A DNA stretch of 64,000 nucleotides, taken from Favolaschia claudopus (taxonomy: Eukaryota; Basidiomycota; Agaricomycetes; Agaricales; Mycenaceae). The stretch spans positions 434,001 through 498,000 of the forward strand of contig JAWWNJ010000129.1 of the NCBI GenBank assembly GCA_037176885.1, written 5' to 3'. Under the pieces are notes generated by a model. The model was not told the DNA's origin. It saw only the letters and a list, made by a program, of their open reading frames with translations, and did not search any database. The translations under genes were made by a program, and so were the position numbers. The first letter of the stretch is position 1. Each line of letters opens with the position of its first letter. Shown here in pieces: positions 21,489 to 33,079 of this stretch.

Positions 21489-23056
21489 ATGGTGCGCTCA
21501 CTGTCCGCTGTTCGCTCCTTCCTCTATTCAGGTAACCCCTTGTCTTATTCTCCAACATCATATCGAACGCGCCCTTCCAGCCAGACAGTGCAGGTTCTCT
21601 TCCTCCAATGCAGCAGGTTCAAGTGCTCCGAATCGGCAAAGGGTACTCCCTGCACCGCGACTTGACTACCGCAATGTCTCGGAAAATATCGTCTACAAGT
21701 CCACCAATGCCTTGAACCGTAAAGCACCTCTCCCATTGGACGCCGTCCAATCCGTCGCCCGCGCATTTACCGAATTCAAAAATCTGACGAGTACTCTCAA
21801 TTCGCGGCGAAACGCTCGCTCTGCCGTGGGAGAGCGTATCAGACGCAGCGCAGAAGAAAATAATCTAGAGGCTAAAGAAGCAGCAATGAACGAAGCTTTG
21901 AAAATCAAGGAAGAAATCGGTGAATTAGAAACCGCCCAAACTTTGCTCGAAGAAACTTTGCTCTCGTTAGCCCTGGCCATCCCTAACGACACACATCCTT
22001 CTTCACCTCTGGGTCCTGAATCTGCAGCGGTTACGCTGTCTACACACGGTCCAGAACCCATCCCTTCCACTCCAGAACGCGACCACGTGACAATCGCGCG
22101 CAAATTCGACCTTGTGGATTTCGAAAGTGCTGCCACTGTAACCGGTAATTCATGGTATTATCTCCAAAATGAAGCTGCCCTCCTCGAGTTGGCACTCACG
22201 AACTACGCTCTATCCATGGCTCTCAAGCATGGATTTACGCCCGTCACAACGCCTGATGTTGTACGGTCTGAAATTTCCAGTCGGTGCGGCTTCCAACCCC
22301 GCGATAACTCGGATCCTCCAGTATCACAGGTCTACCATCTTCAGTCCAATACAAAGGCTCCGGAATTAATTCTGGCTGCGACAGCCGAAGTGCCTCTTGG
22401 GGGCATGTTTGCGAATAAGATATTCGCAGACAAAACATTACCTCTCAAGGTAGTGGGTCTCGGACGCGCATTCCGCGCGGAAGCTGGTGCTCGTGGCAGA
22501 GACACTCACGGATTATATCGCGTCCACCAGTTCACTAAAGTGGAACTGTTTGCCGTGACGACGCAAGAAGAAAGCGAAAAGATGATGGAGGAGATGAAGT
22601 GTGTTCAAACGGCCATCCTGAATGGCCTGGGCCTTTCTTTCCGGTAACGCTTTCACTCCACCGTCCAATTACCGAGGTTATTCATCGTCTTGTAGAGTCT
22701 TGGACATGCCGACTGAAGAGCTGGGAGCCAGCGCTTACCGCAAATACGACATGGAGGCGTGGATGCCCGGTCGTGGTGGCTGGGGTGAGGTCTCATCTCT
22801 CTCCAACTGCACGGATTATCAGTCCCGGCGTCTACACATTCGCTACAAAAGTAATACGCCTTCGGGAACAACACCCACCATGTTTGCGCATACTCTCAAC
22901 GGTACAGCGGCCGCAATCCCGAGACTTATAATTGCATTGTTGGAAAACGGTGCCCAGTTTGACGAGCTTGGGGAACTTGTGGGGATAACACTACCGCAAG
23001 CTCTTCAGCCGTTCTGGATCGGCGGAAACGAACGGCAAATAATAAAATGGCAATAA
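21489..23056 (+). CDS. Seryl-tRNA synthetase, mitochondrial
   Basis: Class II aminoacyl-tRNA synthetase charging tRNA-Ser. Exon 1 (21489-21531) and exon 2, entered through the acceptor before CCAGACAG, encode [27 protein letters not shown]. This Arg/Ser-rich stretch without acids is a typical mitochondrial presequence. A helical hairpin arm (residues about 70-150) precedes the catalytic core. Motif 2 is seen around [24 protein letters not shown], and motif 3 in [23 protein letters not shown]. Tyr-Asp-Met-Glu-Ala-Trp-Met-Pro (the YDMEAWMP block) is also family-specific. One intron after LSFR joins [10 protein letters not shown]. The core is intact. Convergent with the VHS-GAT gene. Confidence 0.92.
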
Positions 23057-23240
23057 GCATGCAAAAAAAAAGTACATACATACACCGCACATACACTGCA
23101 ATCAATACCTGTAGCATTACAATAAATATACCCTCTCCAATCTGTACAGTGTAAACAAACCTCCAGCCGTCCATTGAATAAGAATATACGCAGCGTGTGA
23201 TGGGAAGCGGTTGGTGGCTGGAGGTCGGAAACAATCCAAA

Positions 23241-25084
23241 TCACCCAGCATATGGGTCCGCAAATGGATCGTCAACGTCCACCAGAGCACCCTTGGAGAC
23301 AGGGCTCCCCACTTTTGTACCCCTATGGCCCATCCCCTCATCGTCCGATACGGTCACATAGTCCCGTGTTTTGGTGGACGGCCCAGCTCCATTATGGGTA
23401 TCCTCATCAGAGGAATCGTAGTCACTGAAGTCCGAAAGCGATCCCCGGGCAGCATACACCTCGTTAAAATCCTCCCCATCATCCGACAATGCGGATGGTC
23501 GAAGAGGTTGGGGGAGATTATTGGAGGACGACCCCAGCCCACCAAAACTAAGGTCCTGCAGATCAGGATGCAAATTTGCATCATCGCTTGCAGCAGCTTT
23601 TCCCCGATAAGAATGTTGTTTGGCCCGCGCAACCGCTGCTCGTTGCTTTTCCTGCAGCTTGTTGAGCTCGGTCACCGATTCTGAGGGGTTCAGCTGGACG
23701 CCGGCGAGCCCTGAGGCAGCAGCGTCGACCGAATCTCCCGGCGGCGCGTTGGCCGCGGTTGAGAGCTGATCGTACATTTCCAACGCGGTTATGATGCGGT
23801 CGTTGGCTTCAATTAAGGTGCCAATGAGCTCCTCATTTTCCACAAGCTGAATTGAACCAGTGAGCGCAGTCTAATCGAACCAGGATATAGACTCACCTGG
23901 ATATATCTGACCACCGGTTTACGCGCCGCCTTGGCTTTCGCCAGGCATTCTTGCACGCGTTCGTTGGTCAATATACTCTCCTTTTCTGGATTCACGAGCT
24001 TGATATTGAACTTCAGTGAACGAAGCGATGCACGCGAGAAAGATGCCACATACTGTGATTGCATTTACCAGGTTGCTGGAGGCTTGCGAGGCCTCCACAA
24101 TACTTCCCAATACCAATGGTTTTTCCTAGAAAGATTCAATCGAGCCATCGCAGATGAGAAGATCGAGTTGTTCACCTTTTCAAAGTCAAAAGGTGCTCGT
24201 TTCGGACGGTTCTTCCGTTCTTTCTCCTTCCGCCGTCTCTCTGCCTCCTCCAAACGCTGCTGTTCTTTCGCTTTCTCTTTCTCCTGTTTCGCTTTCCTCC
24301 GGGCCTCGCGCTCCATGGCTTCGACGTCCGGAAGACCCATGGTCTGCATATTCTGAGATCGCTCATCTCGGTCATGGCGTACTTGTTTATAGAGCCCAGA
24401 TAGAGTGGCCATGGATGGCTCGGATTTGAATTGGTCTTGCCAGGAAACCAATACAAGCACCAGTTTCTTCTTGACCTTCTTGTCCGTCATAGAGTCGTTC
24501 GCCAGATTTTTGATCGTGTCAATTAAAGGCCCGTCTGCAAATGTGGCTGCATAGATTGTATAAACGGCCATGCATCTGGCAATGAATAGTCGCTTGAAAA
24601 CTGACATTGAAATTTGTGGCCACAGTTTTCTACGAGTGCCTTCATGATCTACAAAATCTAGGTCGGATATAGCGAAGATGCGCTGGAAAGTAGACTGACG
24701 ACAACGGCACGGTATTGCTGGTGAGGTCGGCCATGTTTGAGCTTCTTCCGAATTGCCCGCGAAGCCTCTGTTGGACTAGGCGAGCGTTGAGGAGTCGGAA
24801 ATCAAGGAGGATAAGGATGCGAATCACCCTGCTGCCTGAAGATTAATCGAGTCTACGAGCTCGGGGATCCTAGGAGACGTTTTGTGAATCGATTTGTGTA
24901 GAACGGTTGCGATGCACAAGCCTACCCATCGTAGGCCTCTTCCGCAACAGAATCAGCAGTGAGAATGTCAATCCAATCTGTTATAGATGACTGCCTTATT
25001 TCTTGAGTGTGGAAAAACTGCATTTAGTGGAGAACCGACATGAGGCTTCTCGCGGTTGAATGCTTTGGCAAACGACGCCGCCAT
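23241..25084 (-). CDS. VHS and GAT domain protein, Lsb5-like (endocytosis)
   Basis: The ATG at 25084 gives MAASFAKAFNREKPH, spliced to SSITDWIDILTADSV, IPELVDSINLQAAG and PTEASRAIRKKLKHG, an unmistakable VHS domain assembled from four short exons. It continues with KALVENCGHKFQ-type sequence. A charged coiled stretch of Arg/Lys/Glu follows (about 24180-24330). The GAT-like helical region is around NPEKESILTNERVQECLAKA and LVENEELIGTLIEANDRIIT. The tail is acidic and ends VDDPFADPYAG, whose DPF motif could bind an adaptor ear. In yeast, Lsb5 links actin patch factors and ubiquitinated cargo at endocytic sites; that role is inferred here. Splice joins within the VHS domain are well supported by conservation. 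Confidence 0.82.
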
Positions 25085-25264
25085 TGACCGAGTGTCCAAG
25101 CTGGATGAGAGGCCGTCGGAGGATGAGAGGTGGAAGAGAAGATTGAGTGCGAGCCATCAGGATCAAGAAAGGAGTGATGTCATGTATGTCCAAGATTTTA
25201 CAAGTTCTACTGGTACAAGGAATGCTGAATGCGAGAATAAACTGAGAAATACAATATAAAGCTA

Positions 25265-26503
25265 TCATCCATCGTCGTCTGCGGACCCCTGCCCACTTGC
25301 AGAGCTGCTCTCACCAAGATTAGGCTGGATATTTGGGTCGTGAGTCGCCGTCGGAGCAATATGTCCATGCGGGAGACTCGGAGGGCTCTCCAGATACAAC
25401 CTAACAAGCACCGCCTCCAGTGCGGCGACACTGGCACTGGGATAGTCAAAAGTCCGAGCCTGCCCTCGCACCGATTCGAAGAGAGTCGCCATGTTTTCCC
25501 ATCGGCCATGCGAAAGAGAAGCAGCTGCGACTGCGGGCTGCGTGAAATATGGGCCAGGGGGATGGTCGTTGTCGACGGGGTGATATGTGGCTGGAAGAGG
25601 CGCTAACATGGATATCGCGTTGGAATAATGTTCCTTAGACTGTGTTGCCGGTGCGTTGGAAGAAGAGGGTCCTGCCGTTTGAGAGCCGGATCCTCCGGCT
25701 GTCGAGGGATGGGTCGTTTTAGCTTGCTTGCGAGGTTTCTGTTTCTCTTGTTCGGCAGCAGCCTTGCGTCCACGACGGGTGAAAGGAAAGTTGGCCAGTC
25801 CAATTTCATGTGAATGTTGCGAGATATCTGACCGAGCGTGTTGGAACATTTGGTCCGAAACTGTGCGGGTTCTGAATTGCACTCACAACAAGCGCGAACC
25901 TCTTCTGTATCGTAATATGTCTTGAAACTGATTGATGCCCCGCACCCTTCCCCGTCGAGCTGAATACAGTTTCATAATTCGAATTTTTTGGTAAAGGATT
26001 TTCACCCACTTTTCGACTCGGAACTTTTCGTACTCTGTCCGGGTGCTTCTTCACATACTTCTTTCGTCCGCTTCGTGAATGTCGTGCGCAGACGAGTTTC
26101 GTATGATCTTTGAAACGAGGGGGGACGGCTTTGCTTCTATGTGTGTCTCCCTGAACGGCCACATATGAGCCTTCGCACATGGCGACGATCGCTCTCGAGT
26201 TAGTACCTTGACAAATTCCACCATTTGGGCATCCTCTTCCTTTTGGCGCCATTCATGAAAGGCGTCGATAGTGGGAAAGACAAGGGTATATCCGTCGTCA
26301 GTGTCGCCTGAACCATACGGTGCTTTCGTTGTAGTGGCCTGGCCAACGGGAACATGATTCGTAGGGAAAGTGTTGTTGGTGTTAGCGGCCTGATACTGCT
26401 GTACGACGTTGGCAGGCGGAACTGTTACTGGCGGCGCAGTGTGCATATGCTGTTGGGGATGGGGTACGACCGCCTCCGACAGCCTGAAGTGCTGGAAACT
26501 CAT
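25265..26503 (-). CDS. FAR1/WRKY-GCM1-like zinc-finger protein
   Basis: The ATG at 26503 opens a Pro/Gln-rich region, then a helix reading DAFHEWRQKEEDAQMVEFVK. Three spliced exons then encode a basic zinc-finger-like module: KLVCARHSRSGRKKY, the Lys/Arg-rich KKHPDRVRKVPSRK, GCGASISFKTYYDT and VRACYISQHSHEIG. The spacing of Cys, Cys and the His-X-His pair resembles the FAR1/FLYWCH-WRKY class, which is related to the DNA-binding heads of Mutator-like transposases. The rest is low complexity, including RRGRKAAAEQEKQKPRKQAK, ending in a Ser/Gly/Asp tail. No transposase catalytic core is visible, so this looks like a host transcription factor. Fold assignment is by eye. Confidence 0.6.
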
Positions 26504-26677
26504 CCCTATTGCTTAGTTTTTCCCCGCTCTATACCTCCGTCGCAGCGCTGAAAACTCCTTCCGGACCCGTTTGAGTTTTTGTGGGTAAACTGTCGTTCTC
26601 GGGTTTTTGGACCGCAACTGGAGATTGGAGGAGGATTGTGACACTGTGACCTGTCACTTTCCTTCTTGGTTCCAAAA

Positions 26678-27847
26678 ATGCCTCTAAGAAACTCGATTCA
26701 TCGGCGCAACCACAAGGAGCGCTCCCAGCTTGCCAACAGAGCCAGACTTGGAATCCTCGAGAAACATAAAGACTATGTCAAGCGCGCCAGGGACTACCAT
26801 TCGAAACAGGATAGGTTAACGCGGCTGAGGCAAAAAGCGGCCGACAGAAATAAGGATGAATTCTACTTCTCCATGTCCAGGCAGACAAGCAAGGTCTGCC
26901 TCAAAGTCAAAGAGAGCAGAACATGAAAGACTGATTGTCTGAATTCGAAGGGGGGAGTGCATGTCGCCGATCGCGGAAATGTTTCGTTACCGCAGGATAT
27001 CGTGAAAGTGCTCAAAACGCAAGACGAAAATTATGTGCGCACAATGCGTGCTGCTGGTCTCAAGGTACGCATCTAACAATTGCATCCCAAAGCTTTTACA
27101 ACCCTAGTCGAACAGAAAATCGACAAAATCAAAGCACAGCTCATGAATATGGCGGACTTGCTGAATCCCACCGGTGACAGCGATGAGGACGTTGAGGAAC
27201 TGGAACCCGAAGAAATTGAGACCCTCCAGGATGCCGGTGTTATATCAAATCGAAAAGGCAAGAGCCGTGCCCCAAAGCACATCGTTTTTGTGGACAACGA
27301 GGACGAAGGTACGAAGGCCAGATCAATTTTCTTTGGCTCGTTATCAATGCTACGGTCAGCCCGTCAGTACGCAAGCACAAGCCAGACGTCGCTCGATGTT
27401 TCTACCCAAGATTCTTCCCATATGGACAACGGTGACGCCGAAAGCATGGACCTTGGATGGAAAGTCCCTACCAAGAAATCACGTTGCCGTGATTCACCAT
27501 CTAGGGAAGATGCCCTTGCCGAGGCGGAAATTCTTGCGGACGAACGCCGCGAACTAGCCAGTGCCAATCGCAAACGACTACTCAAAGAGCTTTCTGCGCG
27601 ATTATTCCGCGACACGCAGCTTCGCTACGCCGAACGCGAATTCGAAATGCAGCGTCAAATGATGGGTAAAGGCGCTCGGAGGAAAATATCAGGCGTTGAG
27701 GCCGTTGAGGGTCCCGACTCAGATGAGGAGGACGAAGACGAAGTGGACGCCAGGCGAGGAAAGCGCAAAGCACCGGCAGCGAAATATATCGACCCAAAAA
27801 CATTCAAGCCGCGGGTCTATAAATGGCGTTTGGAACGCAAACGGTGA
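26678..27847 (+). CDS. UTP11: U3 snoRNA-associated protein Utp11 (SSU processome)
   Basis: Nucleolar component of the small-subunit processome needed for 18S rRNA maturation. The N-terminus [17 protein letters not shown] continues with [20 protein letters not shown] and [10 protein letters not shown], all hallmarks of the family, then [13 protein letters not shown]. Short introns interrupt around 26890-26945 and 27064-27115, and one in the acidic middle (about 27308-27362). The C-terminus ends in the conserved [20 protein letters not shown]. The middle holds an acidic Glu/Asp linker and a basic coiled-coil region. Start codon choice is unambiguous. It shares a 174-base divergent region with the zinc-finger gene. 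Confidence 0.92.
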
Positions 27848-28019
27848 AAATACAGATGTTACACGCGTTTATTTTTGAATGTCCGTCTCATATTCCAATG
27901 CCAGTGGTTTATAGTTGTGATAAAATAGATATGTGTGCGAGGAGTTCGTGTGAGATAGATGCGATGGATGTATCATTGTACGATGAGGAAGGAGTTGGAG
28001 GAATGATGGATGGGCGAAC

Positions 28020-29537
28020 CTAAACTACACTGAGAGCACCGACCAATACGCTCAACGCAACAAACAGAGATGCAACAACGTGCGATGGTGATGCAACAAA
28101 TCCTGCGCCTGTGTTACCCCCGCCGTTGCCTCCAGTACTATTTGACGAGCCGGATGTTGTGGGTTTGGGTGTAGCAATCGGCGAAGTAGGGCTATACGAT
28201 ACTCCATTGATGTTCGCGGCCACCTGGAACACAGATCCACCGCCGAATTCATAGAACTAAGATTAGAACGTCAGCCAAATCTAAGTCTTAAATTTGAAAG
28301 AAGCGGGATGCTTACATCGACGAGCAAGAAAGTAGGTGGTCGGCTGTGATCCGCCACACATGAGCTAACCTGTGCGCCGAGCGAGCCGGGGCCGTCCACC
28401 CCATTCGTCACATTGGCTTTTGCCACGTCGGGCACGGGATTGCCAAAAACAATCGTGTCGAGGAAGTGGTTGATCAAGTACATTTGCGACGAAGTATCGC
28501 CTTTGGTGCGATTGATGCTGCAGTCAAAGGCTGGGTCGGTCACGTCGAATGGTGTCTCCCAGATGTTTGTGAACTCTGTAAATCAGGTTACAGATCAGCA
28601 TGAAATATCGAGCCGGCAGATGTGAGGGTACTGACCGTCAATCAGGTATGGCACCGCAGACAAGTCAGCGGCATTGTCAAGGAATGTGACAAGACGGGTG
28701 CCTGCGTCGATCAAGGAGCCTAGAGTTGGCCAGCCGGAGGCGGCTAAGGGGGATGTGGTGGGGGCAAATGAGAGCTTGTCCAGGCCAACTTTCTGGAAGA
28801 TCGGGGAGTATTGAGTAGGAGGGAGGTTGTCGATGTTCACAATAAGCAGGGTGACAACTGGAAAACAATTAGAATTTGTGAATTCATCAAAAGAGCTGCG
28901 CACCATCGTTAGTGTTTGCATCCATCCATGACTTGACTGGTTATTGTAAGTACATGAAGCCTGGGAGAGCGGTGGAAGCGCACCTTTCGTCAAGTAATCC
29001 TCCAGCGTTCCGCCATTATAGAGAACCTGTAGGTTATGTTATAGCGCAGCCAACAAGGAATTTGTACCACACATACACAACTGGTGTGGCAAAGCTGGAT
29101 CGTTCCAGTCTGGTTGTGCGCCTGCATTTGCAACATTCGGACGCCATCGTTGAGCTGTTGTGTTACTAGAGCTCATTGTCAATGTTATGGCAAGCATGAG
29201 TGGCGAAAGTCGGCACCGTCATAGTCCTGGTTAACAGCCACTATTCAAACGACGAAAAGGTTAGAGAAAAGACAAATGGACGCGATCCCCGACGCACGGT
29301 TGTTGGTTCCGACGGCATAACTGTCGTGAGCGCCAACTATAGTAACATTCCCGTAGCTCCTGTCGCAAAGCTGGAGCGGTATGAGCCTTTGCGGAGTGCA
29401 TGGTATTTCTTGAGCGATCCCACCTCGCTGTGTCCGTTGCAGACCGAAGCGCGTTGTACCAGAGCGGCGCGAATAAGTGCTGCGGAGAACAAAGAGAGCG
29501 TGAGGGGCACAAGAGGGTGTTTTGAAATCCAAAGCAT
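28020..29537 (-). CDS. GPI-anchored PLC-like phosphodiesterase
   Basis: Secreted TIM-barrel protein of the phosphatidylinositol-specific phospholipase C X-domain superfamily. The N-terminal signal peptide is MLWISKHPLVPLTLSLFSAA. The first catalytic-site block is VTIVGAHDSYAVG, with its His; DGVRMLQMQAHNQTG and LCHTSC follow, then the DVVTLLIVNIDNLPP strand. The C-terminus has a Gly/Ser/Asn/Thr-rich linker and a final hydrophobic segment (VASLFVALSVLVGALSVV), typical of a GPI-anchor signal. About six short introns. Fungal members of this family often lack part of the PI-PLC catalytic set, so substrate and activity are uncertain. Location at the cell surface is the strong inference. Confidence 0.82.
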
Positions 29538-29909
29538 GAGGAAGGCGTTGCAGATGGTATTAAAGCAGAGATAGATCGTGACGAGGGAGTGTGAGGGAAT
29601 GAAAGAGAGTATTTAGGTGTATAGAAGGTACCAAAAGGAGGTCAAGCACTGCAAACGCCGAACTTGTCCAAGGACCAATTGTACCTGCCGAGTCCTTGCC
29701 GCGGCTAATTATCGTCCTTTTGTTTCCGCAGTTCCGCGCTTGGCTCTTGTCCTGCAAAATCACTAGCAGATGACCTTCACTCGGGATACAACTTACAAGT
29801 CGAACACGACGACTTGCGACCAGAAATTTGGCATTAACGGCTGACCCAAAACCGACCAAAATTTTGTGAACGACCTACCGCCGGCCTTTTTGCATCTTTA
29901 TCTCCAACC
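29538..29909. promoter_or_regulatory. Divergent region between the PLC-like and AYR1-like genes
   Basis: Upstream of both genes. No specific site recognised. Short open frames here look incidental. Confidence 0.4.
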
Positions 29910-31065
29910 ATGTCCGGTCCCGTCGTTCTTGTCACCGGATGCACCGCAGGAGGCATCGGGTACTCCCTGTAAGCTCTTTCTTGACCACTAATCTCTGGCT
30001 ACCACTGACTGGGACGCCCTAGATGCGAGCGTTTCGCAGCCGAGGGTTGCCGGGTCTATGCAACAGCGCGTCGGCTCGACGCCATGCAGGGTTTGAAAGC
30101 CCATCCGCTTGTCTCGTTGCAGACTCTCGACGTGACGATGGACGAGGACGTCCGTCGCGTCGTCGATCTCATTGTAGCTGAGGCTGGACGAATTGATATT
30201 GTGGTGAATAATGGTGCGTGTTGTGGGTCGCTGTCGCAAATGGAGGTTTGAACTCTGTACAGCGGGGATCACAGGTATAGGTATGTCGCCTCTTTGCTCT
30301 TTCAGGCAGTAATGTTAAACACGCCATAGGCCCATTGATGTGAGCGTCTCGGTAACCCGACATAGCAAGGCAACTCAGTCGGATGTTAGCGAACAGCCAA
30401 TGGACAATGTCAAATCGACCTTCGATGCCAATACCTACGGCGCTCTTCGCGTTGCCCAAGCTGCTTTCCCGCACATGGCCGCTCGCCGCAGCGGTCTCAT
30501 TGTCAACATTGGCTCTGTCGTTTCGGACATGTGCGTTTACATCCTGCCCTGCTTGCGGCTAGCCCAGTCCTCATCAATCTCCGCAGCGCTGTACCATGGA
30601 ATGGACTCTACTCGGCCACCAAAGCGGCCATGCGCGCCATGAGTGATATCCTCCAGATGGAACTCAAGCCGTTCGATATCAAGGTGATGTATGTCGCGCC
30701 TGGCGCGGTGCGTTCCAACATCGCGAACAACCAGGCAGCGAGATTCAGGTATGTCGGCGCGCTTCCCTCTTAATATTCGGGAGCAAAAGGTTGAATATCA
30801 CACACGAAAACCCAGCCTCCGCGAAGGCACGCTCTACAATGCCTTCCTCCCCAACATAATCCAGCGCATGAACGCCAGCCAAGGCGCCAATTCGATGCCG
30901 ACAGACAAATTTGCGCGTGTGCTTGTGGGACGTATCTTACAGAAGAATCCACCGCGATTTGTGACGCTTGGCGGGAACGCGACCGTCTTCAAGATTTTTG
31001 CTTGGCTGCCGAAGGGGTTCGTGCTGTGGTATTTGTGGAGGTTGTATTCGCGTAGGGCGACGTAA
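29910..31065 (+). CDS. Short-chain dehydrogenase, Ayr1-like (1-acyl-DHAP reductase)
   Basis: NADPH-dependent oxidoreductase. Yeast Ayr1 reduces 1-acyl-dihydroxyacetone phosphate to lysophosphatidate on lipid droplets and ER. The cofactor motif VTGCTAGGIGYSL follows the ATG at once. Next come VYATARRLDAM (NADPH-type Arg), DIVVNNAG, and the catalytic block GLYSATKAAMRAM with Tyr and Lys; the Ser lies in VNIGSVVS. Exon joining gives GIGPLIEQPMDNVKSTFDAN across an intron at about 30340-30391. The C-terminus has a hydrophobic helix (FKIFAWLPKGFVLWYLWRLY), a likely lipid-droplet or membrane anchor. Ends RRAT. Five introns or so, all GT-AG. Substrate is inferred from family. Confidence 0.85.
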
Positions 31066-31218
31066 AAACATCATAGTAGAGTTGCTATTCGAGTTGTAGT
31101 TTACATTGCTTTTCGTGCTTTATTTCGAGAAATTGATGTGTCGCGACGCATAATGAATGTGCTTACGGCATCCTCCTCTCCTTCAACCAAACCACCACTG
31201 TCTTTGTGACTTGTCGCC

Positions 31219-32192
31219 ATGTCCTCCAAATACCCAGCCTACCTCTCCCCATCATCTACCCTCACCAAAGCGCAAAAGTCTCGCGCCAGACGCGAACCTT
31301 CCGGCGTCTTCTCCCTTTTCCAAGCGCCCCAAATCCAGCAATTCAAGGAAGCGTTCCAGCTGATTGATCATGACAAGGATGGGTGGGTGGGCGAGGGCGA
31401 TCTGCGGGAGATATTTGCGAGTTTGGGTGAGTTGGGCTACTTTGCTGCGGTGTTTGGTGGTCTTTGCCATGAAGCGTTGGGGTTGAATAACTGCGAGATT
31501 GGGACGGGGAGGGAACTCGAACAGCACATATCTGAGTGATGCTTGCGACAGGTATTACACCGTCTCCTATGATGCTCGATGACCTGCTTAGTGCACGTCC
31601 CGGGTCGGGTTCGGCGCCTACTTCACCGACAAAAGCGAGCGACAAGGTCTGTGCACTGTTAATTTCGATCGTTTGCGTCCCTCTCAATCTCGATCGCATT
31701 CGTCCTATTCCTCGATCTTTGCCTCCTCGAAACGACATCTACAACTTAACTGCTCTGGAATCGCTCGTCGTCTCTTCAGGACCGCGGCATCAACTTCACA
31801 ATGTTCCTCACTATGATGAGTGAGCGGCTATTTGAATTCGATACGGAGGCGGAGCTGTTGGAGGCGTTCGAGAGTTTTGACGAGGCGGATGCGGGTGTGG
31901 TAAAGGTCGAGGAGATGAGGAGGTGGCTGGGGGACGTCGGAGAAAGGATGGGTGAGAGGGAGGTGAGTGATTCGTTTCTAATTTTGCTTCCTTCGTTCTT
32001 CTGTGTGCAATGTCTTTCTTTCCTAATCTTTTCGGCCATTACCTTTTGATTCTGATGCGTCTCGGTCGCTTGCAGATCGACAAACTTCTGAAAGGACCAT
32101 TCACGGACCGTCAAGGCAACTTTAATTATCGAGAATGGGTCAAGGTGTTGAGGGTGAACGAGGAAGATCCTGCTGAACAGCCTATGCAATAA
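31219..32192 (+). CDS. Myosin regulatory light chain (EF-hand)
   Basis: Light chain that binds the IQ motif of a conventional myosin heavy chain and regulates actomyosin at the septum. The N-terminal extension contains KSRARREPSGVFSLF, a basic stretch with a Ser placed like the kinase site of regulatory light chains. The first EF-hand is FQLIDHDKDGWVGEGD, with acidic residues at loop positions 1, 3, 5 and 12, so calcium or magnesium binding is plausible. Later hands are degenerate (FESFDEADAGVV, FTDRQGNFNY). Exons join FASLG to ITPSPMMLDDLLSARPGS and ASDK to DRGINFTMFLTMM. Ends VLRVNEEDPAEQPMQ. About 165-190 residues, normal for the family. Confidence 0.85.
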
Positions 32193-33079
32193 TAACGATC
32201 GTTCTTTGGTGCGTGTTCTGATGTGCTTGCTCAATCATTGCTGAACCGGGTAGATAGAAATTGCTTTCACGACATCCATCCACGAACTCTGCATATAATT
32301 GTATTCATCCACCCACCGTCCCGTGTATCGAGTATTTTTATTCTCTCTCTATCCCCCGTCTATTCTGGCAAAAAACGGCTTCATGTCGGCATCCCGCCGC
32401 CGTTCAGGCTCGGACATGGCTCGGAAAACTTTGACCGAAAAACTTACCGCGGTGTGGAGCATCAGTGAACGCAGCGCCTGCGAGGCGTCCCGAAAATACT
32501 GCATGTAAACTCCGCCTACCTAAACGCGTTCCGCACCCGGGATAAGGTTGCGGCTTTCCAGAGTTGTAGGCATCGGACAAACGCGTTCGCGGGTTGGATG
32601 GACACGTGCCGTCCTTCGTTGCTATCTCGCTGCAATTTGCGCCGGAGAACACGCTGGGCTGTTGGGTCGCCGTACAAAATTCCAGAAAGCACTACCAGGT
32701 TGTGCTCATTGAACTGCAACCATGTTGTCCGCGTTCTTGCGGAGATCCGTCTCGTTGGAGTCTAGACAAGTAGCGCGAGCTGTAATTTCGGTCATTGTCG
32801 TGCTCGTTCAATTCATATTGCAACTCTCATCGCGTCACCTGGCAAGCATTTTGTGCGATGTAACGGAGATGGCTCGTCTTTCAAGTTCTATGTGCGAGAT
32901 CGCGGCATAAGATAACGACGGATTTTACAAGTCTGTACAGATGTTACGGCTTTCAATGGCGGTCAAGAGAGCCCAGTGTAATGTTGAATAACTAAAGTTT
33001 GAGTGAAACACCCAGGCACTTTGAAGTTGTGGGCGCAAGTCGGGGCAAAAGCTGTAAAAGGCTCGGCACGGCATCGCCG
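32193..33079. other. Intergenic between the myosin light chain and pacC (left part)
   Basis: No gene supported. Short open frames on both strands (about 32380-32510 plus, 32404-32720 minus, 32722-32910 plus) read partly protein-like but have no conserved motif and no consistent exon set. The strip could hold a small unrecognised gene. Confidence 0.35.

Noticed and set aside
29200..29574. Plus-strand open frame at the 5' end of the PLC-like gene
   Set aside because: It is antisense to the signal-peptide and catalytic-His exons, whose splicing and motifs are clear.
32380..32910. Several short protein-like frames between the myosin light chain and pacC (for example MLSAFLRRSVSLESRQ at 32722)
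   Set aside because: A mitochondrial-like leader and a following exon can be joined, but the resulting peptide is about 40 residues with no known relative. Competing minus-strand frames are equally open.
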